Below are positions 8,079-14,058 of a stretch of DNA of 41,971 bases, piece after piece. Within the stretch, counting starts at the first letter, position 1; the number at the start of each line of letters is the position of its first letter. The stretch spans positions 1-41,971 of the forward strand of contig JAFMNE010000020.1 in NCBI GenBank assembly GCA_017859395.1. Direction: 5' to 3'. The notes beneath the pieces were generated by a model. That model was not told where the DNA came from. It saw only the letters and a program-made list of their open reading frames with translations, and did no database searches. This DNA is from Ilumatobacteraceae bacterium. GTDB taxonomy: Bacteria > Actinomycetota > Acidimicrobiia > Acidimicrobiales > Ilumatobacteraceae. The position numbers and the translations under genes were made by a program.

Positions 8079-9161
8079 TCACGTGCTGCCTGAGAGGAAC
8101 GGCACCTCGCAGGCTTGGCCGGTGATTACCGGCTCATGCACCACCACATTGCCGTGACCACCAGCCGACCACGATGGGAACACCGCCGAGTACAACCCCT
8201 CCGCACCGGCCACGAACACCACGACATGTTCCGGCGATGGCACGGTGCGCACCATGTCGGCATCGTCGCCACGCGGCGTGAATGCGGGATTCAGCAAACG
8301 AATACGCCCACGCGGCACGTGACACAGGTCGAACACTCGCTGCTGAATCGTCTCGCGCGTCCACCCCGCACCCGACAGCACCCGAGCGTGCTCCGGGTTC
8401 AGCGCCACCGCAACCGCACCCGTGCGCAGATACAGGTTGTTCGAGCCGGCGTTCACCACCACTTCGGCGATGATGCGCAACAGCCGCTCCGGTGAATCTG
8501 GATCATCCGCATCGTTCACGAACATCACGGAATGCGGGCCTTCCGTGCCCAGCGCAGTCACCACGTCATCGCCGGCCGCATACCCCCAACACGACGACAG
8601 CGGCGGGAACGGCGACTCGCTCTCTGCCTCCGCGAGACACATGGAGAACTTCCCTGGATGACCGAGCAGAGCCATATCGGACACGCCAGGTGCCGCGCCG
8701 CCGATGTTCAACAGGCACAGACGTACTGCTCGCCCGATGCTCGCATTCGCCCGATGCCCCGGCCCCAACGCACCAAAACCCGATGCGATGCCAGTGATCG
8801 GTGCGAGCGCTCCGTTCACGATGATCAACGGCGCGATCGAGTGGGTGGTGGACTGCACCTCGCTGAGGTCGAACGCCGGTTGCAGCACCGCCTGCACCGC
8901 CGCCAGCACATATGGCATGTGATCGGGGTCGCAGCCCGCCATCACCGTGTTCGTCGCCACTTTGGCAACCGTGGCCACACCACCGAGCGGGCCCACCTCG
9001 CCCAACACCACGTCGGCATCGAGTCCCGATGCCAACACCATCCGATCCACTCGCTCCGGGGTGGGGATCACCACCGGCAGGCCGTCGGTGCATCCCATCT
9101 CGTGAAGCTGCCGCAGCGCATCTGCGTCGTCTGTAGCGCTGAGCACCTGCGGCACGCTCAC
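8079..9161 (-). CDS. Conserved partner of UGSC selenoprotein, function unknown
   Basis: 360 residues, cytoplasmic. I do not recognise a characterised enzyme. Seen: an N-terminal TDGLPVVIPTPERVDRM motif, a core with TNTVMAGCDPDHMPYVLAA, IIVNGALAPITGIASGFGALGPG and HPGKFSMCLAEAESESPFPPL. I recall the DGLPVVPPT-type opening from uncharacterised proteins encoded beside UGSC-family genes, so the pairing is probably functional. GTG 9161 overlaps the stop of the upstream selenoprotein (GTGA), which means translational coupling. Several conserved-looking Cys and His residues are present but no metal-site pattern is clear. Probably a redox or thiol-linked step with the selenoprotein (inference). Confidence 0.75.
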   Translation of the reverse strand: MSVPQVLSATDDADALRQLHEMGCTDGLPVVIPTPERVDRMVLASGLDADVVLGEVGPLGGVATVAKVATNTVMAGCDPDHMPYVLAAVQAVLQPAFDLSEVQSTTHSIAPLIIVNGALAPITGIASGFGALGPGHRANASIGRAVRLCLLNIGGAAPGVSDMALLGHPGKFSMCLAEAESESPFPPLSSCWGYAAGDDVVTALGTEGPHSVMFVNDADDPDSPERLLRIIAEVVVNAGSNNLYLRTGAVAVALNPEHARVLSGAGWTRETIQQRVFDLCHVPRGRIRLLNPAFTPRGDDADMVRTVPSPEHVVVFVAGAEGLYSAVFPSWSAGGHGNVVVHEPVITGQACEVPFLSGST

Positions 9162-9709
9162 ACCAACGCTGGTGGGTTGTCGGCCACCGACTCGCCGCGC
9201 AGCACCTCGAGCAGACGCGGAACGATCTGGTCCGCCAATGCTGCCATCTCTTCTGCGCTCGATCCCGCCACGGGATGCGGCAACCGGATGCGCGGCACAT
9301 CGGGCATGCCACCCGATAGCGCGATGAGGTCACCCTGTTGCCAAAACGGCTCGGTCACGAGTGCCACCACCGCCACCCCTCTCATCGCCAGTTGGATCCC
9401 GTCACGCACGGTGCCGGAGGTGCAACTGCCTCAATGCCCGTAGGCCGCGATCACCGCGGAGCAGGTATCGGAAATCTCGTTGAGATCTTCTGTGGTGGCC
9501 AGAGCACTGGCGTTGCCCTTGTTCCATAACTTCGTGGTGAGGTCAGCCGCGTGTCGTTCAACAGCGGCACCAATATGGCGGAGAAACTCAACCGAACCTG
9601 GGAAGCCGTTGGCAAACAAGCCGATCTGGCTGCCTGCTCTCAACGATGCGGCCACCTCATAGGAGTGCACCGGCCCGGATCGTTCGCCACGTGGATCGCA
9701 GAACTGCAC
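9158..9709 (-). CDS. UGSC-family selenoprotein (TGA read as selenocysteine)
   Basis: 183 residues if the in-frame TGA at 9433-9431 is decoded as selenocysteine (residue 93). Upstream frame: 92 residues ending CSAVIAAYGH. Immediately after the TGA comes GSCTSGTVRDGIQLAMRG, so the product reads U-G-S-C-T, the motif that defines the UGSC family. The same frame then continues without a stop (VVALVTEPFW, PHPVAG) to 9158. Both halves fit the family's single-domain layout. Start GTG 9709 is preceded by TAGGGT (9716-9721) at 6 bases, and that TAG is also an in-frame stop, so no longer start is possible. It overlaps the next gene by 4 bases. Biochemical role unknown; decoding needs selA/B/C/D elsewhere in the genome. 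Confidence 0.85.
9389..9433 (-). promoter_or_regulatory. Candidate bacterial SECIS hairpin after the Sec codon
   Basis: Directly 3' of the TGA, CAGTTG (9428-9423) can pair perfectly with CAACTG (9394-9389). The 28 bases between allow a short TCC/GGG inner pairing and a GC-rich tip (GGCACCGTGC). A hairpin placed a few bases after the UGA inside the coding sequence is where bacterial SelB-binding SECIS elements lie. Pairing was found by eye and is not energy-tested. Confidence 0.45.
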
Positions 9710-9763
9710 ACCACCACCCTAGGTGATGGACATCGGCATCAATTCGTCGGCCAATGCCGGCGC

Positions 9764-10123
9764 TCAGGAGTTGAGCATCACGATGAGCATCGCGGGTGCC
9801 CCAAGCATGGCAAGCGTGGAGATAGCGAAATACACGGGGAACGGTGCCTTGGTGAAGTTGGCTCCAAATGCTGTGGCCCGAAGTTCATCATCCATGTCCT
9901 TGCGCATTGTTGCGATGTCCATGATCGCGCCGAACGCGGCGAACCATAGGAAAAACCCGACCACGCCGACGGCGATCGACAGCGCCACTTCAGCGTTGTC
10001 GCTCAGACCCCCGTACGAGGCCGCAATCGCGACACCAATGATGAGGCCGACGAGGCACTTCAAGCAGATCCACAACATCTGCGCCCGGTGATCAATCCAA
10101 CCGCGTAGTTCGATCGAGTTCAT
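9764..10123 (-). CDS. Small membrane protein, paralogue of the one at 11241-11594
   Basis: 119 residues with three hydrophobic stretches: about 18-36 (LVGLIIGVAIAASYGG), about 43-66 (ALSIAVGVVGFFLWFAAFG) and a C-terminal helix ending in VMLNS. Between the second and third lies a polar loop (RKDMDDELRA). ATG 10123 is chosen because AGGGGA lies about 8 bases upstream; an earlier in-frame start would add 13 residues before MNSIELRG. The segment GLSDNAEVAL matches GASDDVQALL of the protein at 11241-11594 and the helix order is the same, so the two are probably paralogues. Family not recognised. It sits downstream of the structured RNA segment on the same strand. Confidence 0.7.
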   Translation of the reverse strand: MNSIELRGWIDHRAQMLWICLKCLVGLIIGVAIAASYGGLSDNAEVALSIAVGVVGFFLWFAAFGAIMDIATMRKDMDDELRATAFGANFTKAPFPVYFAISTLAMLGAPAMLIVMLNS

Positions 10124-10239
10124 GGCATTCCCCTGTCTCCAGCCGGCGGCCGGTTGATGCAACGATCAAATATCGTCGACGTTGCGGAATCCTTGCACGC
10201 GCGGGGCAATCACCTGGCGATACCAGGCCTACAACGTCG

Positions 10240-10590
10240 AACGCCCCGGGCGGTGCTGCCACGAAGGCGCTCCACCCGGGGCGTCCGGTTGCGGATCCAC
10301 CGGTGGTCGATCTTCGGGCGTTAGCCTTCTCTCCGACCTTTCACATCGCCCGTCGCGCCCGAAGGCGTGGCGGGCGATGCCGCTTCAGAGGCCAGGCCTC
10401 CAGCCGTTGCCGACTGTCAAACCCTCCCCCTGTCCGACCGTTCCTGCCGCCGAAGCGACCCTCCCGATCGGACCCGGTGTCCGCGTCCTCTACTCGCCTC
10501 TGCCGCCTTAGAGTCGGTCCTGCCTCTCAGTCGGTGTGACCCTTCCAAGCTGCTCTCCCGCCCCCTCGTCGCCGTGCGCCGTAGTGGACT
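10240..10590 (-). ncRNA. Candidate structured RNA, family not recognised
   Basis: This non-coding stretch is packed with stable hairpins that make most sense on the minus strand. CATCGCCCG (10344-10352) pairs with CGGGCGATG (10371-10379); inner pairs extend it to about 16 bp, and on the minus strand the loop is C(UUCG)G. GTCCGA/TCGGAC encloses a second C(UUCG)G loop. CAGUCG-GCAA-CGGCUG is a GNRA hairpin. CGCCCCGGG (10242-10250) pairs with CCCGGGGCG (10275-10283) near the 3' end and could act as a terminator. A good promoter lies just upstream. I compared it with RNase P RNA, tmRNA and the bacterial SRP RNA from memory and found none of their core motifs. It could instead be a long structured 5' leader of the membrane protein at 9764-10123. 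Confidence 0.5.
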
Positions 10591-10596
10591 GACAAC

Positions 10597-10625
10597 AGTA
10601 TGCAAGCGATAAAACCGCAGGTCAA
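10597..10625 (-). promoter_or_regulatory. Sigma70-type promoter for the structured RNA segment
   Basis: On the minus strand TTGACC (10625-10620) and CATACT (10602-10597) are separated by exactly 17 bases, close to the TTGACA-N17-TATAAT consensus. The start of transcription would be near 10590. It is one of the few places in the window where both a -35 and a -10 box are obvious. Confidence 0.6.
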
Positions 10626-10648
10626 GGGGTATTTTTGAATTCACAGGG

Positions 10649-10732
10649 TTATCCACCACATTTCTCAGTTATCCACCGAATTTTTCTGTTGTCCACACTG
10701 ATGTCCACCGTCAACCCACAGGGATGTCCACA
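10649..10732 (+). repeat. Cluster of five DnaA-box-like 9-mers
   Basis: Five same-direction 9-mers: TTATCCACC at 10649-10657 and 10669-10677, TTGTCCACA at 10689-10697 (the classical high-GC actinobacterial DnaA box), ATGTCCACC at 10701-10709 and ATGTCCACA at 10724-10732. The first three are spaced exactly 20 bases apart, about two helical turns. The flanks are relatively AT-rich. They lie upstream of the minus-strand promoter at 10597-10625. This may be a DnaA-titrating or DnaA-controlled site, or part of a replication origin, although dnaA, dnaN and rpmH are not nearby. Confidence 0.6.
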
Positions 10733-10769
10733 GAACGGCCCTTGTTTCTGCCCCTCATCCGATAACGCA

Positions 10770-10814
10770 AAAGGGGTTCTTCCCCGCCGATACCCGGCAC
10801 GGAAGAACCCCTTT
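10770..10814 (-). terminator. Strong rho-independent terminator of the 10842-12850 operon
   Basis: AAAGGGGTTCTTCC (10770-10783) is a perfect 14-bp inverted repeat of GGAAGAACCCCTTT (10801-10814), with a 17-base loop. On the minus strand the stem is followed by a short U tract (UUUUG). It could also work on the other strand. A second hairpin, CGCCACT-TCGC-AGTGGCG (10819-10836), lies between it and the last stop codon of the operon; on the minus strand its loop is the GNRA type GCGA. Confidence 0.8.
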
Positions 10815-10841
10815 GCATCGCCACTTCGCAGTGGCGCCTGG

Positions 10842-11147
10842 TCACTGACCGGCCATCAGCCCAAACATCTCCTCAGTCGGAATGAACGGACCCGACGACT
10901 CAACTTCGGCCAACTGCTCGGCCGCAAGGCGGGCGATGACTCGAACCGACGACTCAACATCGGGATAGGTGTTCACATTGATGAACTTTCCGATGCCAGC
11001 AGCAAAACCACCAACGATGGTGGTGGCACCACCCTCTTCAAGAATCGCGAATTGACGTCCAACGAGAGCACTCCACTCCTCGGAGCCAAAGACGATGCCG
11101 TCATACGCGCGACCCGGGCGCGCAATGGAAAATGATGTGTAACTCAT
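10842..11147 (-). CDS. Small alpha/beta-barrel-like protein, last gene of operon
   Basis: 101 residues starting MSYTSFSIARPGRAYDG. Length, the short beta-strand opening (YTSFSIAR) and an amphipathic helix ending in AAEQLAEVESS suggest a ferredoxin-like, dimeric alpha/beta-barrel fold (ABM/EthD/GYD superfamily), but similarity is weak and the family is not identified. The start was chosen at ATG 11147, with an AGGA about 11 bases upstream. It follows the small membrane protein gene by 93 bases that contain a 13-bp inverted repeat, and is followed by a terminator. Function unknown. Confidence 0.65.
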   Translation of the reverse strand: MSYTSFSIARPGRAYDGIVFGSEEWSALVGRQFAILEEGGATTIVGGFAAGIGKFINVNTYPDVESSVRVIARLAAEQLAEVESSGPFIPTEEMFGLMAGQ

Positions 11148-11174
11148 TCTTTTCTCAGTCCTTTCGTCACTCCG

Positions 11175-11210
11175 TGAATCTTGCTTGCCAGATAACACAA
11201 GCAAGATTCA
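11175..11210. repeat. 13-bp perfect inverted repeat between operon genes
   Basis: TGAATCTTGCTTG (11175-11187) and CAAGCAAGATTCA (11198-11209, plus A11210) form a perfect stem with a 10-base loop. It lies between the stop of the membrane protein gene and the start of the last gene of the operon. No U tract follows on either strand, so a processing site, mRNA stabiliser or attenuator is more likely than a simple terminator. Confidence 0.6.
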
Positions 11211-11240
11211 ACGAAAGCATCCGGTTTCAACAGTTAGCGA

Positions 11241-11594
11241 TTAGTAGATGGTGATGATTTGGAACACGGCGATGGCCGCACAGAACAACGCATTCGTTGC
11301 GCGGTAGAACGCGAACGGTGTTGCAGAGTTGAGCTGCCCGATTGGCGTATCTGCCACCGACGATGGCATCGACTTCACCAGGTTCATGAAGACCTGCTGC
11401 GCATAGTCGAATGTCAAAATGCCGAACAGCGCCACGCCAACTGCGGAGACGGTGAGAAGTGCCTGCACGTCATCGCTGGCACCGAACACAATCGTGGCGG
11501 TCAGCGCCGCGGTGGCGAGCAGATAGGTGAGTTGGTTCATCCGCATCGTTGCGGAGTTCTGCTCACCGGCTCTGTTCCATGTGTCTTCGTTCAT
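11241..11594 (-). CDS. Small membrane protein of the alpha/beta-barrel operon
   Basis: 117 residues with three predicted membrane segments: about 21-38 (TYLLATAALTATIVFG), about 44-63 (LTVSAVGVALFGILTF) and a C-terminal one ending VFQIITIY. ATG 11594 is supported by a strong GGAGG ribosome-binding site. The SD-containing loop after helix 1 (GASDDVQALL) and the SATPFAFY segment before helix 3 resemble GLSDNAEVAL and KAPFPVYF in the protein at 9764-10123, so the two are likely paralogues. I do not recognise the family. It may anchor or transport something handled by the small soluble proteins beside it (inference). Confidence 0.72.
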   Translation of the reverse strand: MNEDTWNRAGEQNSATMRMNQLTYLLATAALTATIVFGASDDVQALLTVSAVGVALFGILTFDYAQQVFMNLVKSMPSSVADTPIGQLNSATPFAFYRATNALFCAAIAVFQIITIY

Positions 11595-11662
11595 GATGTC
11601 TTTCCTCCGTATGCCTGTGCCGAGTACCGACACAATTTGATGATGTGGGGGATGCCCACCCG

Positions 11663-11953
11663 TTAGACGGTGATATCTGCCACCAGATCCAAGTTCTGGA
11701 AGCGAACCTCACCGACACGAGCGGAGAACTCAGCAGCCGCGGCCTGGGTGATCTCAAGGTTGTTGTTCGCCTCGGCATCGGCAGCCGAATCGAAGAACAT
11801 GATCTGCACGACGGTGCCCGGCCGGTCGCGATCTGCGCACACGATTGCTCGACGTGCGAACGACTGCCCGCCGGCGGACTTGCGATACTCCTCGATGAAC
11901 GCCACCGCATCGGCCGGATCCATCTCGAATTCCATGATCTGCATGTAGCTCAT
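11663..11953 (-). CDS. Small antibiotic-biosynthesis-monooxygenase-like protein
   Basis: 96 residues, MSYMQIMEFEMDPADAVAFIEEYRK at the start, then VVQIMFFDSAADAEANNN and a C-terminal strand. This is the beta-alpha-beta-beta-alpha-beta outline of a dimeric alpha/beta-barrel (ABM-like). ATG 11953 begins two bases past the stop of the gene upstream, so the pair is coupled; a longer in-frame start would overlap that gene by about 70 bases. No catalytic residues are conserved across this superfamily, so activity cannot be inferred; cofactor-free oxygenases, heme-handling proteins and non-enzymes all use this fold. Confidence 0.7.
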   Translation of the reverse strand: MSYMQIMEFEMDPADAVAFIEEYRKSAGGQSFARRAIVCADRDRPGTVVQIMFFDSAADAEANNNLEITQAAAAEFSARVGEVRFQNLDLVADITV

Positions 11954-11954
11954 G

Positions 11955-12242
11955 TCATGAGTCCATGATCTGGGCGACTCGAGCTGCGGCGTCACCAACA
12001 GGCTGGATTCGGATCGTTCCCGCATCGGTGATTGGACGGAATGCGTCCTGGATGGCTGTGATGTCGTCAGACTCGATGACGAAAAACATCTGGTGCGCGA
12101 GTTGGTCGACCCACGCGCCGACCAACGTCACCGACGATGCCGCAATGCTGGGAAACAGCGCACCGAAGCTCGACTGCATGCCCTCTGGGTTGTCGATTGG
12201 GCAGGTGTGCTCGGTGTGGGTATGTGTGATGTGGAACAGCAT
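11955..12242 (-). CDS. Small alpha/beta-barrel-like protein
   Basis: 95 residues beginning MLFHITHTHTEHTCPIDNP, followed by a helix, VTLVGAWVDQLAHQMFFVIES and a second helix ending RVAQIMDS. The opening MLFHITHTHT and a later strand QMFFVIES are like DUF3303/GYD-type ferredoxin-like proteins. The His-rich first strand plus Cys14 could bind a metal or heme (speculation). ATG 12242 shares a base with the TGA of the upstream gene (TGATG), showing tight coupling. Confidence 0.72.
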   Translation of the reverse strand: MLFHITHTHTEHTCPIDNPEGMQSSFGALFPSIAASSVTLVGAWVDQLAHQMFFVIESDDITAIQDAFRPITDAGTIRIQPVGDAAARVAQIMDS

Positions 12243-12850
12243 CAGTAGAGCCGCCGACCCAGCACCCGGCCGAGCACCGTCGTGCCACTCGTTGCCATCA
12301 TCTCGTGCACCTTCGGATCAGCGAAGTTCTTTGCCGAAGCAGCAAGAAGTGCATCAATTGAGTCGGACCATGTGGCGACGGCACCGGTGAACGGTGCGGG
12401 GCCCTGCGCAATGACCTGCATGGCGGTCATGCCGTTGGCGCCATCTTGCACGTGACTCCAGTTGTGGGAGAAGTTGGCCATTGCTGTGGCGTCGTCAACC
12501 ATGCCACCACCCAAATACAGCGCCGATGAGTAGGCCCCCTCGCGGACACCAAAGTCGGCCTGCACGCGCATCAGGCCGCGACGCAGCACCTGCACCTGCG
12601 TGTCACGCATGAGCGCGACCATCTTGTCGTCGGCGTAAATCTTCGACTGCAGATCCATCGCAGCATCTGCGGTTGCCGTCTCAAACGAGACAAAGACCGA
12701 CCCGGCCATCTCGCCACCCATGATCACCTCGGTCGCTGTGGAGCTGATGGCCCCCATCTCCATGAGATGATCTGCAGCCCATTCTTCGGCAGCTGTGCCG
12801 AAACCTTCCGCGTCGCCCATTTTGGCGACGACGATGTAGACGAATGACAT
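12242..12850 (-). CDS. Tandem alpha/beta-barrel-like protein, first gene of operon
   Basis: 202 residues, apparently two ferredoxin-like units: residues about 1-95 (MSFVYIVVAKMGDAEGF to TQVQVLRRG) and about 98-202 (ADFGVREGAYSSALYLG to RVLGRRLY). Internal duplication of the ABM-like fold is inferred from the repeated strand-helix order and the LRRG/LGRR endings, not from close identity. ATG 12850 has a GGGGG ribosome-binding site about 6 bases upstream. It heads the four-gene soluble set and is preceded by a perfect palindrome at 12878-12898 that may be an operator. Function unknown. Confidence 0.72.
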   Translation of the reverse strand: MSFVYIVVAKMGDAEGFGTAAEEWAADHLMEMGAISSTATEVIMGGEMAGSVFVSFETATADAAMDLQSKIYADDKMVALMRDTQVQVLRRGLMRVQADFGVREGAYSSALYLGGGMVDDATAMANFSHNWSHVQDGANGMTAMQVIAQGPAPFTGAVATWSDSIDALLAASAKNFADPKVHEMMATSGTTVLGRVLGRRLY

Positions 12851-12877
12851 GTGAAACCCCCATTGATTAGGTCATTG

Positions 12878-12898
12878 GATGAACTAGACCAGTTCATC
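12878..12898. promoter_or_regulatory. Palindromic operator candidate upstream of the operon
   Basis: GATGAACT (12878-12885) and AGTTCATC (12891-12898) form a perfect 8-bp inverted repeat with a 5-base spacer, 28-48 bases before the start of the first gene of the operon. The size and spacing fit a dimeric helix-turn-helix binding site. Confidence 0.5.
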
Positions 12899-12948
12899 GC
12901 ATCGACCTTGCAGATGTCTTGCGGCTCCGTCGTAGGAATGTTGCGTGA

Positions 12949-13113
12949 CTAGTCGGGGTCCGTAGATGCCATCTCTTGCACCTGTTCACGGGTCAACGTC
13001 ATGTCATGCTCGGAGCCGGCATGAGCGGTGACATCAGCAACGAGCTGGTCAAAGGATGAGGCGCGAATGACCACTCCGCATGGGCAGGAGACGGACAATT
13101 GGGAACTGCTCAT
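12949..13113 (-). CDS. DUF1059-like small protein
   Basis: 54 residues beginning MSSSQLSVSCPCGVVIRASS, followed by FDQLVADVTAHAGSEHDM and a short acidic tail. The Cys-x-Cys-Gly strand, then a helix with HA..EH, matches DUF1059, a small zinc-ribbon-like domain of unknown role. ATG 13113 is supported by TACTGT (13120-13125) at exactly 6 bases, so a longer TTG start at 13137 is unlikely. It is divergent from the SARP gene, with only 44 bases between the two -10 boxes. Confidence 0.72.
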   Translation of the reverse strand: MSSSQLSVSCPCGVVIRASSFDQLVADVTAHAGSEHDMTLTREQVQEMASTDPD

Positions 13114-13119
13114 AGGTGA

Positions 13120-13175
13120 ACAGTAGTTGACAACCAAGTACTCCCTCGCTCCGTGACCGAGGCCCTTAGTACAGT
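13120..13175. promoter_or_regulatory. Divergent leaderless promoters of DUF1059-like and SARP genes
   Basis: Minus-strand -10 box TACTGT at 13120-13125 lies 6 bases before ATG 13113. Plus-strand -10 box TACAGT at 13170-13175 lies 6 bases before ATT 13182. The 44 bases between must hold both -35 regions, so one bound regulator could affect both genes. Confidence 0.5.
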
Positions 13176-13217
13176 CGCGACATTGAGACGAGAGTTCACC
13201 TTCAAATTTGCGGACGC

Positions 13218-13985
13218 ATGTCGATCACGGGTTCGCGTGGCGTGGTTGACCAGCGCGACCTCTCCGGCGTCATCGGACGTCACGTGCTCGCCCTTTTGAC
13301 GCTGGCAAACGGCCCCATCGGGCGTTATGAAGTGATCGACGCCGTGTGGGGAGGGCGACCAACGAAAGCCGTCGATTCCACACTGAACGCTACTCTCTCT
13401 CGGCTTCGGTCGGCGTTAGTCCGAGCCGGTGGCGACGCCGACGCCATCATCGGTGAGCAGGGACAAATTGAGTTCCGTGGTCATCTCTTCACCTCGGACT
13501 ATCACGATGCGGTGCGTGCAGGTGATCGCTGTGTCCCGATGTTGCACCGACAAGAATTCGCTGAGGCGTGGGTGCAGGCCACTATCGCATTCTCCATCAG
13601 CAACCGACGATTGCTCGCAGGAATCGAAAGCGAATGGCTGGACCACCGGCGAGATCACCTCCACCATCTGGTCTGCCGCTCCCTCGCTGTCGTCGTCATC
13701 GCGGCGATGGCCCGCGATCGCGCCCAAGATGCCATTTTCGCGGCTCGGGAATTGGTGCGCCGCGAACCACACAGTGATCGCGGCGTGCAACTCCTCGTGG
13801 CGACACTCCTGAATGTCGGCGACCGCGGCGCCTCTCGTCTTGCAGTACATGAATGGGCAGCTCGCCTGCAGAGCGAACTTGGCGTCCTTCCTGACGACCA
13901 CACATTGCAGGCCCTCGACCGTTCCATCAACCGCCGATCCGACCTCGCGGAAAGCCTCGCCGAGCTCGTACCACTCATCACCTGA
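13218..13985 (+). CDS. SARP/BTAD-family transcriptional regulator
   Basis: 255 residues from ATG 13218. Residues about 20-80 form the winged-helix DNA-binding domain of the OmpR/SARP type (LALLTLANGPIGRYEVIDAV, then STLNATLSRLRSAL). Residues about 90-245 are a bacterial transcriptional activator domain of TPR-like helices (ARELVRREPHSDRGVQLL, LGVLPDDHTLQAL). SARPs usually activate neighbouring biosynthetic or stress genes. The family's first strand appears to be encoded upstream of this ATG: the frame is open back to TAG 13167 and reads RVHLQICGR before the Met. The real start may therefore be ATT 13182, six bases after TACAGT, adding 12 residues. A regulator of the divergent operon is the obvious guess. 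Confidence 0.82.
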   Translation: MSITGSRGVVDQRDLSGVIGRHVLALLTLANGPIGRYEVIDAVWGGRPTKAVDSTLNATLSRLRSALVRAGGDADAIIGEQGQIEFRGHLFTSDYHDAVRAGDRCVPMLHRQEFAEAWVQATIAFSISNRRLLAGIESEWLDHRRDHLHHLVCRSLAVVVIAAMARDRAQDAIFAARELVRREPHSDRGVQLLVATLLNVGDRGASRLAVHEWAARLQSELGVLPDDHTLQALDRSINRRSDLAESLAELVPLIT

Positions 13986-14058
13986 ACCGCCCCAGACGCA
14001 CAGACACGCATGAGTCCGCGCCTCAGCGTGGGGTGATTCACAGATGTACGGTGAGGTC

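Noticed and set aside
9431-9709. Independent 92-residue protein ending at TGA 9431
   Set aside because: The conserved UGSCT motif and continuation of the same frame show that the TGA is internal to a selenoprotein.
10240-10590. RNase P RNA, tmRNA or bacterial SRP RNA
   Set aside because: The size fits the first two, but I find no GAAAGUCC-like CR-I/CR-V pair of RNase P, no tRNA-like ends or tag frame of tmRNA, and no SRP tip motif.
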